Source: an uncultured Collinsella sp. (GTDB lineage Bacteria > Actinomycetota > Coriobacteriia > Coriobacteriales > Coriobacteriaceae). Taken from it: a stretch of 50,107 nt of DNA. Shown here piece after piece: positions 1-7,452 of the stretch. The translations under genes were made by a program, and so were the position numbers. Below the pieces are notes generated by a model. That model searched no databases. It was given only the letters and a program-made list of their open reading frames with translations, and was not told the origin of the DNA. The DNA lies in NCBI GenBank assembly GCA_900539035.1, contig UQAU01000015.1:1-50107 (forward strand), given 5' to 3'. The number at the start of each line of letters is the position of its first letter. Position 1 is the stretch's first letter.

Positions 1-36
1 GCCGTGATGCGCGACAGGGTGCCCTACCGGGAGTAG
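1..36 (+). CDS. 3' end of an unidentified plus-strand gene (partial)
   Basis: The first 11 codons in frame 1 read AVMRDRVPYRE and end at a TAG at 34-36; ten of the eleven end in G or C, like real genes here. The gene would be convergent with the MATE gene, whose stop lies at 74. The piece is too short to identify, and chance cannot be excluded. No terminator hairpin is visible in the 37 bases between the two stops. Confidence 0.3.
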   Translation, partial: AVMRDRVPYRE

Positions 37-73
37 CCCCGACGGTTGACAAAACTATAGGAACACCCAATGA

Positions 74-1423
74 CTAGGCGGTGGCGCGGCCTAGCCAGTT
101 GCCGCTGTGGTGGTAGATGGTGAACATCGTGGCCGTAATGAGCCAGGTTACGGGGTAGACCAGTAGTAGATGCTCGAGCGACGGATCGAAGGGCATGATC
201 GCAAACACCCAGATCACCCTCAAGACAACGGTGCCAAAGATGGTGAGCATCATAGGCTGCAGACTCACGCCGGCGCCGCGAATGGAGCCCGACGCGTTCT
301 CGATAATCGAGAAGATCGCGTAGAACGGCGCGATGAAATGAAGAATCGTCGTGGTGTACGCCGAAATCGAAGCATCGTCGACAAACAGACGCGACAACGG
401 ACCCGAGAACACCAGCAGCACGGCAGACAGGCCACCAATGAGCATAAACGACAGCACGAGCGACGTATGGTAGCCCTTGCGCATGCGCTCGTAATTGCGC
501 GCGCCAAAGTTCTGCGCCGAGAACGTAGTGATCGATACGCCGAGCGCCTCGGTCACCATCCAGATAATGCCATCCAGGCGCCCAGATAGACCCCAAGCAG
601 TCGTGACATCGGCGCCAAACGAATTAACCGACACCTGGATCAACACGTTCGAGATCGAATAGGCAGCCGATTGAAAACCGAGTGGCAGACCACACGAGAT
701 CATACTCTTGCAAATACCGCGATCGATGCCGAGCTTAGACACCGAAAGACGCCATGCACCCGGAGCGCGCATCATGCGAAACACGATCATCGTTGCATTG
801 GAGCAAATGGTCAGCGCCACTGCGATGCCGCAGCCTAACGCCTCCATATGCAACACAGCGACAAAGATGATATCCAGCACCACGTTAACCAGGCAGCCAG
901 AGGCAATGATCACGGCGGGGCCGCGCGTGTCGCCCACGGCACGCAGCAGTGCGGTTCCCATATTAAGCAGCAGTGCCGCAACCATCGCGGCAAAATAACA
1001 GCGAGCATAGGCCACGCCCTCGGCCAATAGTTCATGCGGCGTGTTCATAAGCACCAGCATGGGCTCAACGAACACTATGCCAAGAATCGAGAAAACGATA
1101 CCGCCCACAAGCGCGAGCGTCATGGCTGTATGGACCGAACGGCTCAGACGCTCGTCATCGTGCTGGCCAAAAAACTGACCCGTGATAACGGCACAACCAG
1201 CGCCAACGCCAACGCAAAAGCCAATGCAAAGCTCGGTGAGGACCATCGTGGCCTGAATGCCGCCCAGCGCGAGCTTGCCGCCAAACTGACCGACAATATA
1301 GGTACCGATGAGCGTGTAGGCCTGCTGAAAAAACGAACTAAAAAAGATGGGGACGCACAGCGAAAGCAGCTGCTGCCAAATAACACCCTGCGTTACATCG
1401 ATAGCCGTAGATTTCTTAGCCAC
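74..1423 (-). CDS. MATE family multidrug/sodium antiporter
   Basis: Predicted 449-residue inner-membrane exporter of the MATE (NorM/DinF) family, which pumps cationic drugs or metabolites out in exchange for Na+ or H+. About twelve hydrophobic segments run along the whole length in two similar halves, and the N-terminal half carries the family-like run FFQQAYTLIGTYIVGQFGG near residues 30-50. Length fits the family. I chose the GTG at 1423 because GGGGAGG lies just upstream; an in-frame ATG at 1456 has no ribosome site. It stands alone, 125 bases after the methyltransferase gene. The substrate cannot be told from sequence. Confidence 0.88.
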   Translation of the reverse strand: MAKKSTAIDVTQGVIWQQLLSLCVPIFFSSFFQQAYTLIGTYIVGQFGGKLALGGIQATMVLTELCIGFCVGVGAGCAVITGQFFGQHDDERLSRSVHTAMTLALVGGIVFSILGIVFVEPMLVLMNTPHELLAEGVAYARCYFAAMVAALLLNMGTALLRAVGDTRGPAVIIASGCLVNVVLDIIFVAVLHMEALGCGIAVALTICSNATMIVFRMMRAPGAWRLSVSKLGIDRGICKSMISCGLPLGFQSAAYSISNVLIQVSVNSFGADVTTAWGLSGRLDGIIWMVTEALGVSITTFSAQNFGARNYERMRKGYHTSLVLSFMLIGGLSAVLLVFSGPLSRLFVDDASISAYTTTILHFIAPFYAIFSIIENASGSIRGAGVSLQPMMLTIFGTVVLRVIWVFAIMPFDPSLEHLLLVYPVTWLITATMFTIYHHSGNWLGRATA

Positions 1424-1548
1424 ACGCCCTCCCCACCAGCGTACGTCAAACAACAAAACGGCAATTTAGGACCAAAACCAATAGCAGCTTAGCACCGACC
1501 GGCGTCGACCGAAACACTCCGAGTCAGAGCCCGGTGCGAACTATCTGC

Positions 1549-2463
1549 CTAGTGATACAAACCCGGCTGGTAGTGATACTCATTGCTCACGTGCGGGCAC
1601 AGCTGCCAAAAGGCGACGGCACTCGCCGCGGCCACGTTGAGCGAATCGACCCCGTGCGCCATCGGAATGCGCACGGCCCGGTCGCAGCCCGCGATAGTCT
1701 TGGCGCCCAGGCCGGCACCCTCGGTGCCCATAAAGATTGCCAGGCGGTCAATCTCCTGTAGCGCGGGATCGTCCAACGACACCGAATCGTCCGTCAACGC
1801 CATGGCGGCACAGGAGAACCCGGCATTGTGCAGCGCCGCCAGGCCGTCATGCGGCCATACGCGCGCCTCACTGCCAATGCGCGTCCACGGCACCTGAAAC
1901 ACCGTGCCCATGCTCACTCGGGCCGACCGACGGTACAGCGGGTCGCAGCACGTCGGACTGACCAAAATACCGTCGACATTCAACGCTGCCGCCGAGCGGA
2001 AAATCGCACCCACATTAGTATGGTCGACAATGCCCTCGAGCACGCACACGCGCACCGGACGCTCCCCCGCAGCTTTTACGACGCCGTCGAGAAACTCATC
2101 GACTGGAATCTGTCGGGGGCGACGAAATGCCGCCAGCGCGCCGCGTGTCACATTAAAGCCCGTCAGCTGCTCCATGAGTTCCATGGAGGCCACGAACACA
2201 GGAACCGGACCCGCGCCCTCGCGCACGACCAGGCGCTCGAACAGCGGCAGCATCTGATTGAGCCAGCGCTCACCCAAAAGGAAGCTCACCGGCTCGTATC
2301 CGGCACGCACCGCACGCTCGATGACCTTGGCGCTCTCGGCGATAAAAATGCCCTTCTGCGGCTCCAGCACGCAGCGAAGCTCACGCTCGGTCAGTCGCAC
2401 GTAGGTATCGAGCCGCTCGTCCTCGAGCGAATCAATTCGCAGAACCTCAACGGCATCAGTCAT
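1549..2463 (-). CDS. TrmH/SpoU family RNA 2'-O-ribose methyltransferase
   Basis: Predicted SAM-dependent rRNA or tRNA ribose 2'-O-methyltransferase with the knotted SPOUT fold, 304 residues. All three SpoU motifs are visible: NVGAIFRSAAAL (motif 1), FMGTEGAGL (motif 2) and IPMAHGVDSLNVAAASAVAF (motif 3, cofactor binding). The first ~100 residues form the small RNA-binding domain with the run GIFIAESAKVIERA. The start was set at the ATG at 2463 (protein begins MTDAVEVL); GAAAGG lies about 15 bases upstream, a long spacing, and the ORF opens further to 2535 without family similarity. It follows folA by 109 bases. The target nucleotide is not predictable. Confidence 0.9.
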   Translation of the reverse strand: MTDAVEVLRIDSLEDERLDTYVRLTERELRCVLEPQKGIFIAESAKVIERAVRAGYEPVSFLLGERWLNQMLPLFERLVVREGAGPVPVFVASMELMEQLTGFNVTRGALAAFRRPRQIPVDEFLDGVVKAAGERPVRVCVLEGIVDHTNVGAIFRSAAALNVDGILVSPTCCDPLYRRSARVSMGTVFQVPWTRIGSEARVWPHDGLAALHNAGFSCAAMALTDDSVSLDDPALQEIDRLAIFMGTEGAGLGAKTIAGCDRAVRIPMAHGVDSLNVAAASAVAFWQLCPHVSNEYHYQPGLYH

Positions 2464-2572
2464 AGCAGCCAGCCCGCACCTTTCTTTGCAGCACCTATAC
2501 AAATATCGGGGCAACGCCATGCGCCGCCCCGTCATTCATTTCAACCCGATAATACCGAAGGGATAATCGGTT

Positions 2573-3091
2573 TTACGCCTCGATGCGACGATACGTCACG
2601 AACTCATAATCGACGCCCTCGTCACCCTCACCGGCGGCAATCGTCGCGACCCCGCTACGCTGCGCAATCTCCCACGCAGGATCGGCTTCCAAATCGGGAA
2701 AGTACGTATCCACGACATGCACGCAATGGTCATGCGTAACCTCGGCCTCGACGCAATGCGGCAAAAATTGTCGATATACCTCGCCGCCGCCAATCACCCA
2801 CGCAACGGGTTCATCGGCCACGGCGGCCAGGGCCTCGTCAATGCTATGCACCACGTCGACGCCCCCGGGCGCAAAATCATCATCGCGCGTGAGCACAATG
2901 TTGCGGCGGTTCTTAAGCGGACGTCCGCCGGGAAAACTCAGTAGCGTCTTGCGCCCCATAATGACCGGGCAACCCTTGGTGCAGGCCACAAAATGGCGCA
3001 TGTCGGTGCGATTGGACACCACCATGTCGCCCTCGCACCCAATGCCCCAATCGTCACACACGGCGACGATGGCAGAAAGCTTACACGTCAT
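2573..3091 (-). CDS. folA: dihydrofolate reductase
   Basis: Reduces dihydrofolate to tetrahydrofolate with NADPH, recycling the dihydrofolate made by thymidylate synthase. At 172 residues it is of normal length. Family marks are the N-terminal LSAIVAVCDDWGIG, VIMGRKTLLSFPGGRPL (NADPH loop), RRNIVLTRD, and VIGGGEVYRQFLP. The acidic substrate-binding residue is probably Asp in NRTDMRHF. The usual LPW of the Met20 loop reads MVV, so the conserved Trp is absent. Start at ATG 3091, preceded by AGGTGG; two GTG codons lie just upstream. It follows thyA within about 10 bases, so the two are surely co-transcribed. Confidence 0.93.
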   Translation of the reverse strand: MTCKLSAIVAVCDDWGIGCEGDMVVSNRTDMRHFVACTKGCPVIMGRKTLLSFPGGRPLKNRRNIVLTRDDDFAPGGVDVVHSIDEALAAVADEPVAWVIGGGEVYRQFLPHCVEAEVTHDHCVHVVDTYFPDLEADPAWEIAQRSGVATIAAGEGDEGVDYEFVTYRRIEA

Positions 3092-3100
3092 GAGCACCAC

Positions 3101-3949
3101 CTACACCGCAATGGGAATGTTCTTGACCTGCGGACCGTGCTCGTAGCCCTCCACGATCAGGTCATCGGTCGTAAACGCGTAGAAATCATGTACGTCGGGG
3201 TTAAGCGTTACCTTGGGCGCCGCAAACTGAGGACGCTCGATAAGCTCGCGGACGATATCGACATGACGGTCGTAAATATGGGCATCGGCGATCACGTGAA
3301 GCAGCCCGCCAGCGATCATATCGACCGACTGCGCGACCATCATCAGCAAGATAGCGTACTGGCACACATTCCAGTTGTTCGCAGCCAAAATGTCCTGGCT
3401 GCGTTGGTTGAGAATCATGTTGAGTGTGGGCTTGTCGTCCTGCGGGCGCTGCGTCACGTTATACGTCACGCTGTACGCGCACGGATACAGGTGCATCTCG
3501 GACAAGTCGCTGAACACGTACGTGTTGGTCATAATGCGGCGGCTGTACGGCGTGTTCATAAGGTCGTACAGCACGCGGTCCATCTGGTCGAAATCGCCCT
3601 CGGCATAATGGCTCTTCTGGCCAATCTGATACCCATAGGCCTTGCCGATAGAACCGGTCTCGTCGGCCCACTCGTCCCAAATATGGCTGTTGAGGTCATG
3701 GACGTTATTTGACTTCTTTTGATAGATCCACAGGATCTCGTCCATGGCAGACTTAAGCGCCGTGCGACGCAGGGTGAGCGCGGGGAACTCCTCACGCAGG
3801 TCGTAGCGTGCCGTAACGCCAAAGTTTTTAATGGTATAGGCAGGGGTGCCGTCCTCCCACACCGGGCGGACCTTTTGGCCCTCGGTGGTGGTGCCATGGT
3901 CCAAGATATCGCGGCACATGGTTACAAACTGCTGATCAGCTTTGCTCAT
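3101..3949 (-). CDS. thyA: thymidylate synthase
   Basis: Methylates dUMP to dTMP with methylene-tetrahydrofolate, releasing dihydrofolate for the FolA encoded directly downstream. The 282-residue protein has the nucleophile Cys in HLYPCAYSVTYNV, the four-residue dUMP loop NQRSQD, and the late AHIYDRHVDIVREL segment. It looks like the class related to the Bacillus phage-type ThyA rather than the E. coli type, judging from the PCAY context. Start at ATG 3949 with AGGAGGG five bases upstream; the ORF opens further upstream but lacks homology. Divergent from the DUF134 gene, sharing a 218-base intergenic region. Confidence 0.95.
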   Translation of the reverse strand: MSKADQQFVTMCRDILDHGTTTEGQKVRPVWEDGTPAYTIKNFGVTARYDLREEFPALTLRRTALKSAMDEILWIYQKKSNNVHDLNSHIWDEWADETGSIGKAYGYQIGQKSHYAEGDFDQMDRVLYDLMNTPYSRRIMTNTYVFSDLSEMHLYPCAYSVTYNVTQRPQDDKPTLNMILNQRSQDILAANNWNVCQYAILLMMVAQSVDMIAGGLLHVIADAHIYDRHVDIVRELIERPQFAAPKVTLNPDVHDFYAFTTDDLIVEGYEHGPQVKNIPIAV

Positions 3950-3983
3950 TGACCCTCCTGTCAGTCGCCTATAAGCGAGATTT

Positions 3984-4010
3984 ATTGTAGCCCAGGCGCG
4001 CGAGTGTCGA
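3984..4010 (-). promoter_or_regulatory. candidate thyA promoter
   Basis: On the minus strand TCGACA (4010-4005) and TACAAT (3989-3984) are separated by 15 bases, a good -10 with slightly short spacing, about 35 bases before the thyA start. The -35 sits inside an inverted repeat (4003-4020). Confidence 0.5.
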
Positions 4011-4020
4011 ATTGGACACT
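4003..4020. promoter_or_regulatory. inverted repeat at the thyA promoter, possible operator
   Basis: AGTGTC and GACACT form a perfect 6+6 inverted repeat with a 6-base spacer, overlapping the candidate -35 of thyA. It may bind a repressor; the regulator is unknown. Confidence 0.3.
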
Positions 4021-4088
4021 TAGTCCGGCACACGCAATGCACGGCAGCGCGGCTCCGCAAGCGGCAACGAGGCATCTTAGCCTTTTTC

Positions 4089-4100
4089 TGACATATGCCA
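4089..4100. promoter_or_regulatory. upstream operator-like half of a pair
   Basis: TGACATATGCCA matches, at 11 of 12 positions, the perfect palindrome at 4142-4153. The two are 53 bases apart, about five helical turns, and bracket the likely promoter of the DUF134 gene. Confidence 0.45.
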
Positions 4101-4141
4101 GAAATGCCTTGCGCCCAACGACTAACGCGTTATCCTATTGT

Positions 4142-4153
4142 TGACATATGTCA
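4142..4153. promoter_or_regulatory. perfect palindromic operator upstream of the DUF134 gene
   Basis: TGACATATGTCA is a perfect 12-base palindrome, lying just before the ribosome site (AAGGAG, 4157-4162) of the DUF134-NifX gene. A weak -10-like TATCCT sits at 4131-4136. Since DUF134 is a helix-turn-helix domain, autoregulation is plausible. Confidence 0.5.
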
Positions 4154-4167
4154 GATAAGGAGTGTGC

Positions 4168-4932
4168 ATGGCAGGAAGACGCGAAAAACTGCGCCGCGTC
4201 GGGATCATCCCCGAATACCGCGGCTTCACTCCCGATGGCCTGGCCAGCGGAGACGCCATCGACATGACCGTCGACGAGCTTGAGGTGCTGCGCCTGTGCG
4301 ACCTGGAAGGTCTCAACCAAGAGGCGGTCGCCCAGCAGATGGGCATCGCCCGTGCAACGGTGGCGGCCATTTGCAGCCGCGCGCATCGCAAGGTGGCCGA
4401 TGCGCTGGTCAACGGACGAGCGCTCGTCATCGAGGGCGGCAATATCGCGTACTCCCCCATCGCCTCGACGACGGCCGCATGGCCAGCAAAGGAGGTCGGC
4501 ACCATGAGGGTGGCAACGACGTACGACAACGGCAACATCTTTATGCACTTTGGCCGCAGCGAGCAGTTCAAGATCTACGACATCCAGGATGGCAAGGTGC
4601 TCAACGAGCAGTTCGTAGGCACCGGCGGCACCGGCCACGGCGCCTTGGCGGGCCTGCTTGCCAACGGTGGCGTTGACACGCTCATTTGCGGCGGTATCGG
4701 CGGCGGCGCTATCAACGCGCTTGCCCAAGCCGGCATCACGGTCTATGCGGGCGCCCAGGGCAGCTGCGATGCCTGCGTCGAGGCCCTCATTGCCGGCACG
4801 CTCGCACAGAACGGCGAGGCCACCTGCGACTGCCATGGACATGATCACGAGCACATCCACGAGCATGGCGAGTCCTGCGGCTGCCACGGTCACCACGACC
4901 ATGACGGGCACGAAGGCTGCGGCTGCCACTAG
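4168..4932 (+). CDS. DUF134 helix-turn-helix / NifX-NafY domain fusion with His-Cys-rich tail
   Basis: A 254-residue protein in three parts. Residues 1-90 are a DUF134 DNA-binding domain with a sigma-like helix-turn-helix (LNQEAVAQQMGIARATVAAI). Residues ~112-215 are a dinitrogenase iron-molybdenum cofactor (NifX/NafY/NifB C-terminal) domain, with GGIGGGAINALAQAGI and the Cys-containing QGSCDACVEALI. The last ~38 residues are almost all His, Cys, Asp, Gly and Glu and should bind metal ions. No nitrogenase genes are near, so a role in Fe-S or metal handling is more likely than nitrogen fixation. Start at ATG 4168 after AAGGAG; GTG 4162 is too close to it. A strong internal ribosome site before ATG 4504 may give a separate NifX-type protein. 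Confidence 0.85.
   Translation: MAGRREKLRRVGIIPEYRGFTPDGLASGDAIDMTVDELEVLRLCDLEGLNQEAVAQQMGIARATVAAICSRAHRKVADALVNGRALVIEGGNIAYSPIASTTAAWPAKEVGTMRVATTYDNGNIFMHFGRSEQFKIYDIQDGKVLNEQFVGTGGTGHGALAGLLANGGVDTLICGGIGGGAINALAQAGITVYAGAQGSCDACVEALIAGTLAQNGEATCDCHGHDHEHIHEHGESCGCHGHHDHDGHEGCGCH
4488..4506 (+). promoter_or_regulatory. strong internal ribosome binding site and start codon
   Basis: AAAGGAGGT (4488-4496) is a full-consensus Shine-Dalgarno, about eight bases before an in-frame ATG at 4504. That start falls exactly at the boundary between the DUF134 and NifX-type domains, so a 142-residue second product is likely. Confidence 0.6.
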
Positions 4933-4988
4933 CGGCAAGCACCTCGTCGAGAACGCGCTTCCACGCGTGCGACAACCAGCGAACAAAC

Positions 4989-5028
4989 GGCGAAGGCCGC
5001 CTAGAATACCATCCAGGCGGCCTTCGCC
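4989..5028. terminator. bidirectional terminator between DUF134-NifX gene and ffh
   Basis: A perfect 14-base-pair stem (4989-5002 with 5015-5028) with a 12-base loop lies between the two convergent stops at 4932 and 5049. The U-tracts on either side are poor. Confidence 0.75.
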
Positions 5029-5048
5029 ATACACGACTCAACTAGTCG

Positions 5049-6524
5049 TTACTTCTTGTTGCGCATCTGCGCTTCCATCTGGCGCAGCAGGTCCATATCG
5101 GACTTGGGGCCGCCCGTTCCCAGGCCGCCCATGCCGCCCAGCCCCATGGCATCCAGACCGGGAATATTGGGCATGCGCATCTTTTTGCCCTTCTTACCCT
5201 TCTTGCCCTTCTTGCCGCCGGCCTGCGCCTGATTGGCCATCGTGCGCATGCGGCCCATCATCTTGTTCATCTCGCCCCACTGCTTCATAAGGCTATTGAC
5301 CTCGGTGGGGGTCACGCCGGCGCCCTTGGCAATGCGGGCACGGCGCTGACCGTTGATGATGGAGGGGCGAAGGCGCTCCTCCTTGGTCATCGACATGATG
5401 ATGGCCTCGTTCTTGTCGAAGATGCCCTCGTCCAGGTTGCCGCCCATCTGGTTGAGCGCACGCTGGCCGCCGGGGAGCATGCCCAGGATGCCCTTCATGC
5501 CGCCCATCTTCTTGACGGCCTTCATCTGGTCGAGCATGTCGTTCATGGTAAAGCCCTCGCGCAGCATACGCTCGGCAGCCTCGAGCTGCTCGGCGTCGGC
5601 CGCCTCCTGGGCCTTCTCGATGATGCCGACAACATCGCCCATGCCCAAGATTCGCTTGGCCATACGATCGGGATAGAACGGCTCCAGCGAATCGGGCTTC
5701 TCGCCCATGCTCACGAACTTGATGGGCTTACCGGTCACCTGGCGCACGGAAAGCGCGCCGCCGCCACGGGCATCGCCGTCGAGCTTGGAGATGATCACAC
5801 CGTCAAAGTCGGTGCGCTCGGCAAAGGTCGAGACGACGTTGACGATATCCTGGCCGGTCATGGCATCGACGACCATCAGCACCTGATCGGGCTTGACGGC
5901 CTTCTTAATGTCCACGGCCTCCTGCATCATCTGCTCGTCAATCTGCAAACGACCGGCGGTATCGACGATGACCACGTCACGCAGGTGGTCAACGGCCTCC
6001 TGGATGGCGCCCTTGGCGATATCGACCGGGTGCTCGCCGTCACCGCGGAAGACCGGCACGCCGATCTCGCCACCGAGTGTGGCCAGCTGGTCGGCAGCGG
6101 CGGGACGGTAGACGTCGCACGCGGCGAGCAGCGGTGAGCGGCCCTGTTTCTTGAGCAGGTAGGCCAGCTTTACGGCCGCCGTGGTCTTACCGGAGCCCTG
6201 CAGGCCCACGAGCATGATGACATTGGGAATGCGGTTGCTAAAGACGAGCTTGCTCTCGGTGGAGCCGAGCATCTCGGTGAGCTCGTCGAGCACGATCTTG
6301 ACGACGTTTTGCGCCGGCGACAGCGACTCCATGACCTCTGCGGTCATGCAGCGCTCCTTGGTCTTGGCGACGAACTCCTTGACGACCTTAAAGTTGACGT
6401 CGGCCTCGAGCAGCGCCATACGGATGTCGCGCATGGCCGAGGTGATATCGGCCTCGGTCAGCTTGCCCTTGCCGCGCAGGCGGTCAAATGTGTCGTTGAG
6501 GCGATCGCTCAGGGAATCAAACAC
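5049..6524 (-). CDS. ffh: signal recognition particle protein Ffh
   Basis: SRP54-type GTPase that binds signal peptides with the SRP RNA and hands ribosomes to FtsY at the membrane. The 491 residues comprise the N domain (1-~85), the G domain with P-loop GLQGSGKTTAAVKL, DTAGRLQ and SKLDGDARGGG, and the M domain from ~residue 300 with many Met residues and the RNA-binding LRPSIINGQRRARIAKG. The C-terminus is a Lys/Gly stretch then Gly/Met-rich sequence. GTG start at 6524; its ribosome site TAAGGAG contains the ftsY stop codon, so the two are translationally linked. Last gene of the smc-ftsY-ffh run; rpsP, rimM and trmD do not follow. Confidence 0.97.
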   Translation of the reverse strand: MFDSLSDRLNDTFDRLRGKGKLTEADITSAMRDIRMALLEADVNFKVVKEFVAKTKERCMTAEVMESLSPAQNVVKIVLDELTEMLGSTESKLVFSNRIPNVIMLVGLQGSGKTTAAVKLAYLLKKQGRSPLLAACDVYRPAAADQLATLGGEIGVPVFRGDGEHPVDIAKGAIQEAVDHLRDVVIVDTAGRLQIDEQMMQEAVDIKKAVKPDQVLMVVDAMTGQDIVNVVSTFAERTDFDGVIISKLDGDARGGGALSVRQVTGKPIKFVSMGEKPDSLEPFYPDRMAKRILGMGDVVGIIEKAQEAADAEQLEAAERMLREGFTMNDMLDQMKAVKKMGGMKGILGMLPGGQRALNQMGGNLDEGIFDKNEAIIMSMTKEERLRPSIINGQRRARIAKGAGVTPTEVNSLMKQWGEMNKMMGRMRTMANQAQAGGKKGKKGKKGKKMRMPNIPGLDAMGLGGMGGLGTGGPKSDMDLLRQMEAQMRNKK

Positions 6525-6534
6525 TAGTCACTCC

Positions 6535-7452
6535 TTAATTGGACTCGCCCACAAGGGCACGGCAGAAATCTTTGGCATTGAACTCCTGCAGGTCATCGAC
6601 CTGCTCGCCCACGCCCACGCGCAGGATCGGGAGCTTGAGCTTCTCGGCCACGGCCATGGCGATGCCGCCCTTTGCCGTGCCGTCGAGCTTAGTCATGATA
6701 ATACCGTCCAGGCCCAGCGCCTCGTTAAACTCGAGCGCCTGGTTCAGACCGTTCTGGCCGGTGGCGGCATCGATCACGAGCACGACTGAGACGGGCATGG
6801 GGCCGGCGGCCATATTGGCGGCGCGCTTACGCGTCACGTTGACCACCTTGGCAAGCTCGCGCATGAGCTCGGGGCTCGTGTGCAGACGACCGGCAGTGTC
6901 GATAAGCACCAGGTCGCTGCCGCGCTTGTCGACCTCGTCGAGCACGTCGTAGCAAACACTTGCCGGGTCGGAGCCGCGGTCGCGCTTGATGACGGGGACG
7001 CCAGCGCGCTGGCCCCACACATCGAGCTGCTCGATAGCGGCAGCGCGGAACGTATCGGCAGAGCCGATCACGACGTTCTTGCCGCGGGCGGCCATGGCGC
7101 TCGCGATCTTACCGACCGTCGTGGTCTTGCCGGCGCCGTTAATGCCCACAAACAGCACGCAGCTCGGCGTATCGGAGAACGGATCGCGCTCGATGGGCAC
7201 AAAGTGCTGCTCAAGCTGCTCGGCCAGGGCACGGCGAAGCTGAGGAGCGGTCTTGAGGTTCTTCTTGGCCGCGGCATCGCGCAGGTCATCGGACACCTTG
7301 ATCGCGACCTCGGCACCCATGTCACCCATAACGAGGGTGTCCTCTAGGTCCTCCCAAAAATCCTCGTCGACCTCGCCGCCAAAGTAAAAGACCTCGTTGA
7401 GGGCCTCGCGGCTGCGCTCAAGTCCGCGCGAGAGAGCATCGAAGAATCCCAT
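6535..7452 (-). CDS. ftsY: signal recognition particle receptor FtsY
   Basis: SRP receptor GTPase that docks ribosome-SRP complexes at the membrane. At 305 residues it is essentially the NG core and lacks the long acidic N-terminal domain of the E. coli protein; membrane targeting is probably through its basic N-terminal helix. Visible motifs are GINGAGKTTTVGKIA (P-loop), DTFRAAAIEQL, DTAGRLH and TKLDGTAKGGIA. The ATG shares a base with the smc stop (TAATG), so it is translated by coupling to smc. Confidence 0.97.
   Translation of the reverse strand: MGFFDALSRGLERSREALNEVFYFGGEVDEDFWEDLEDTLVMGDMGAEVAIKVSDDLRDAAAKKNLKTAPQLRRALAEQLEQHFVPIERDPFSDTPSCVLFVGINGAGKTTTVGKIASAMAARGKNVVIGSADTFRAAAIEQLDVWGQRAGVPVIKRDRGSDPASVCYDVLDEVDKRGSDLVLIDTAGRLHTSPELMRELAKVVNVTRKRAANMAAGPMPVSVVLVIDAATGQNGLNQALEFNEALGLDGIIMTKLDGTAKGGIAMAVAEKLKLPILRVGVGEQVDDLQEFNAKDFCRALVGESN

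Noticed and set aside
2547..2576. Imperfect hairpin overlapping the folA stop
   Set aside because: Two mismatches and no T-tract on the minus strand; too weak to call a terminator.
4820..4932. His/Cys-rich repetitive coding as a tandem repeat
   Set aside because: Codon repeats follow from the metal-binding tail; no exact DNA unit repeats.
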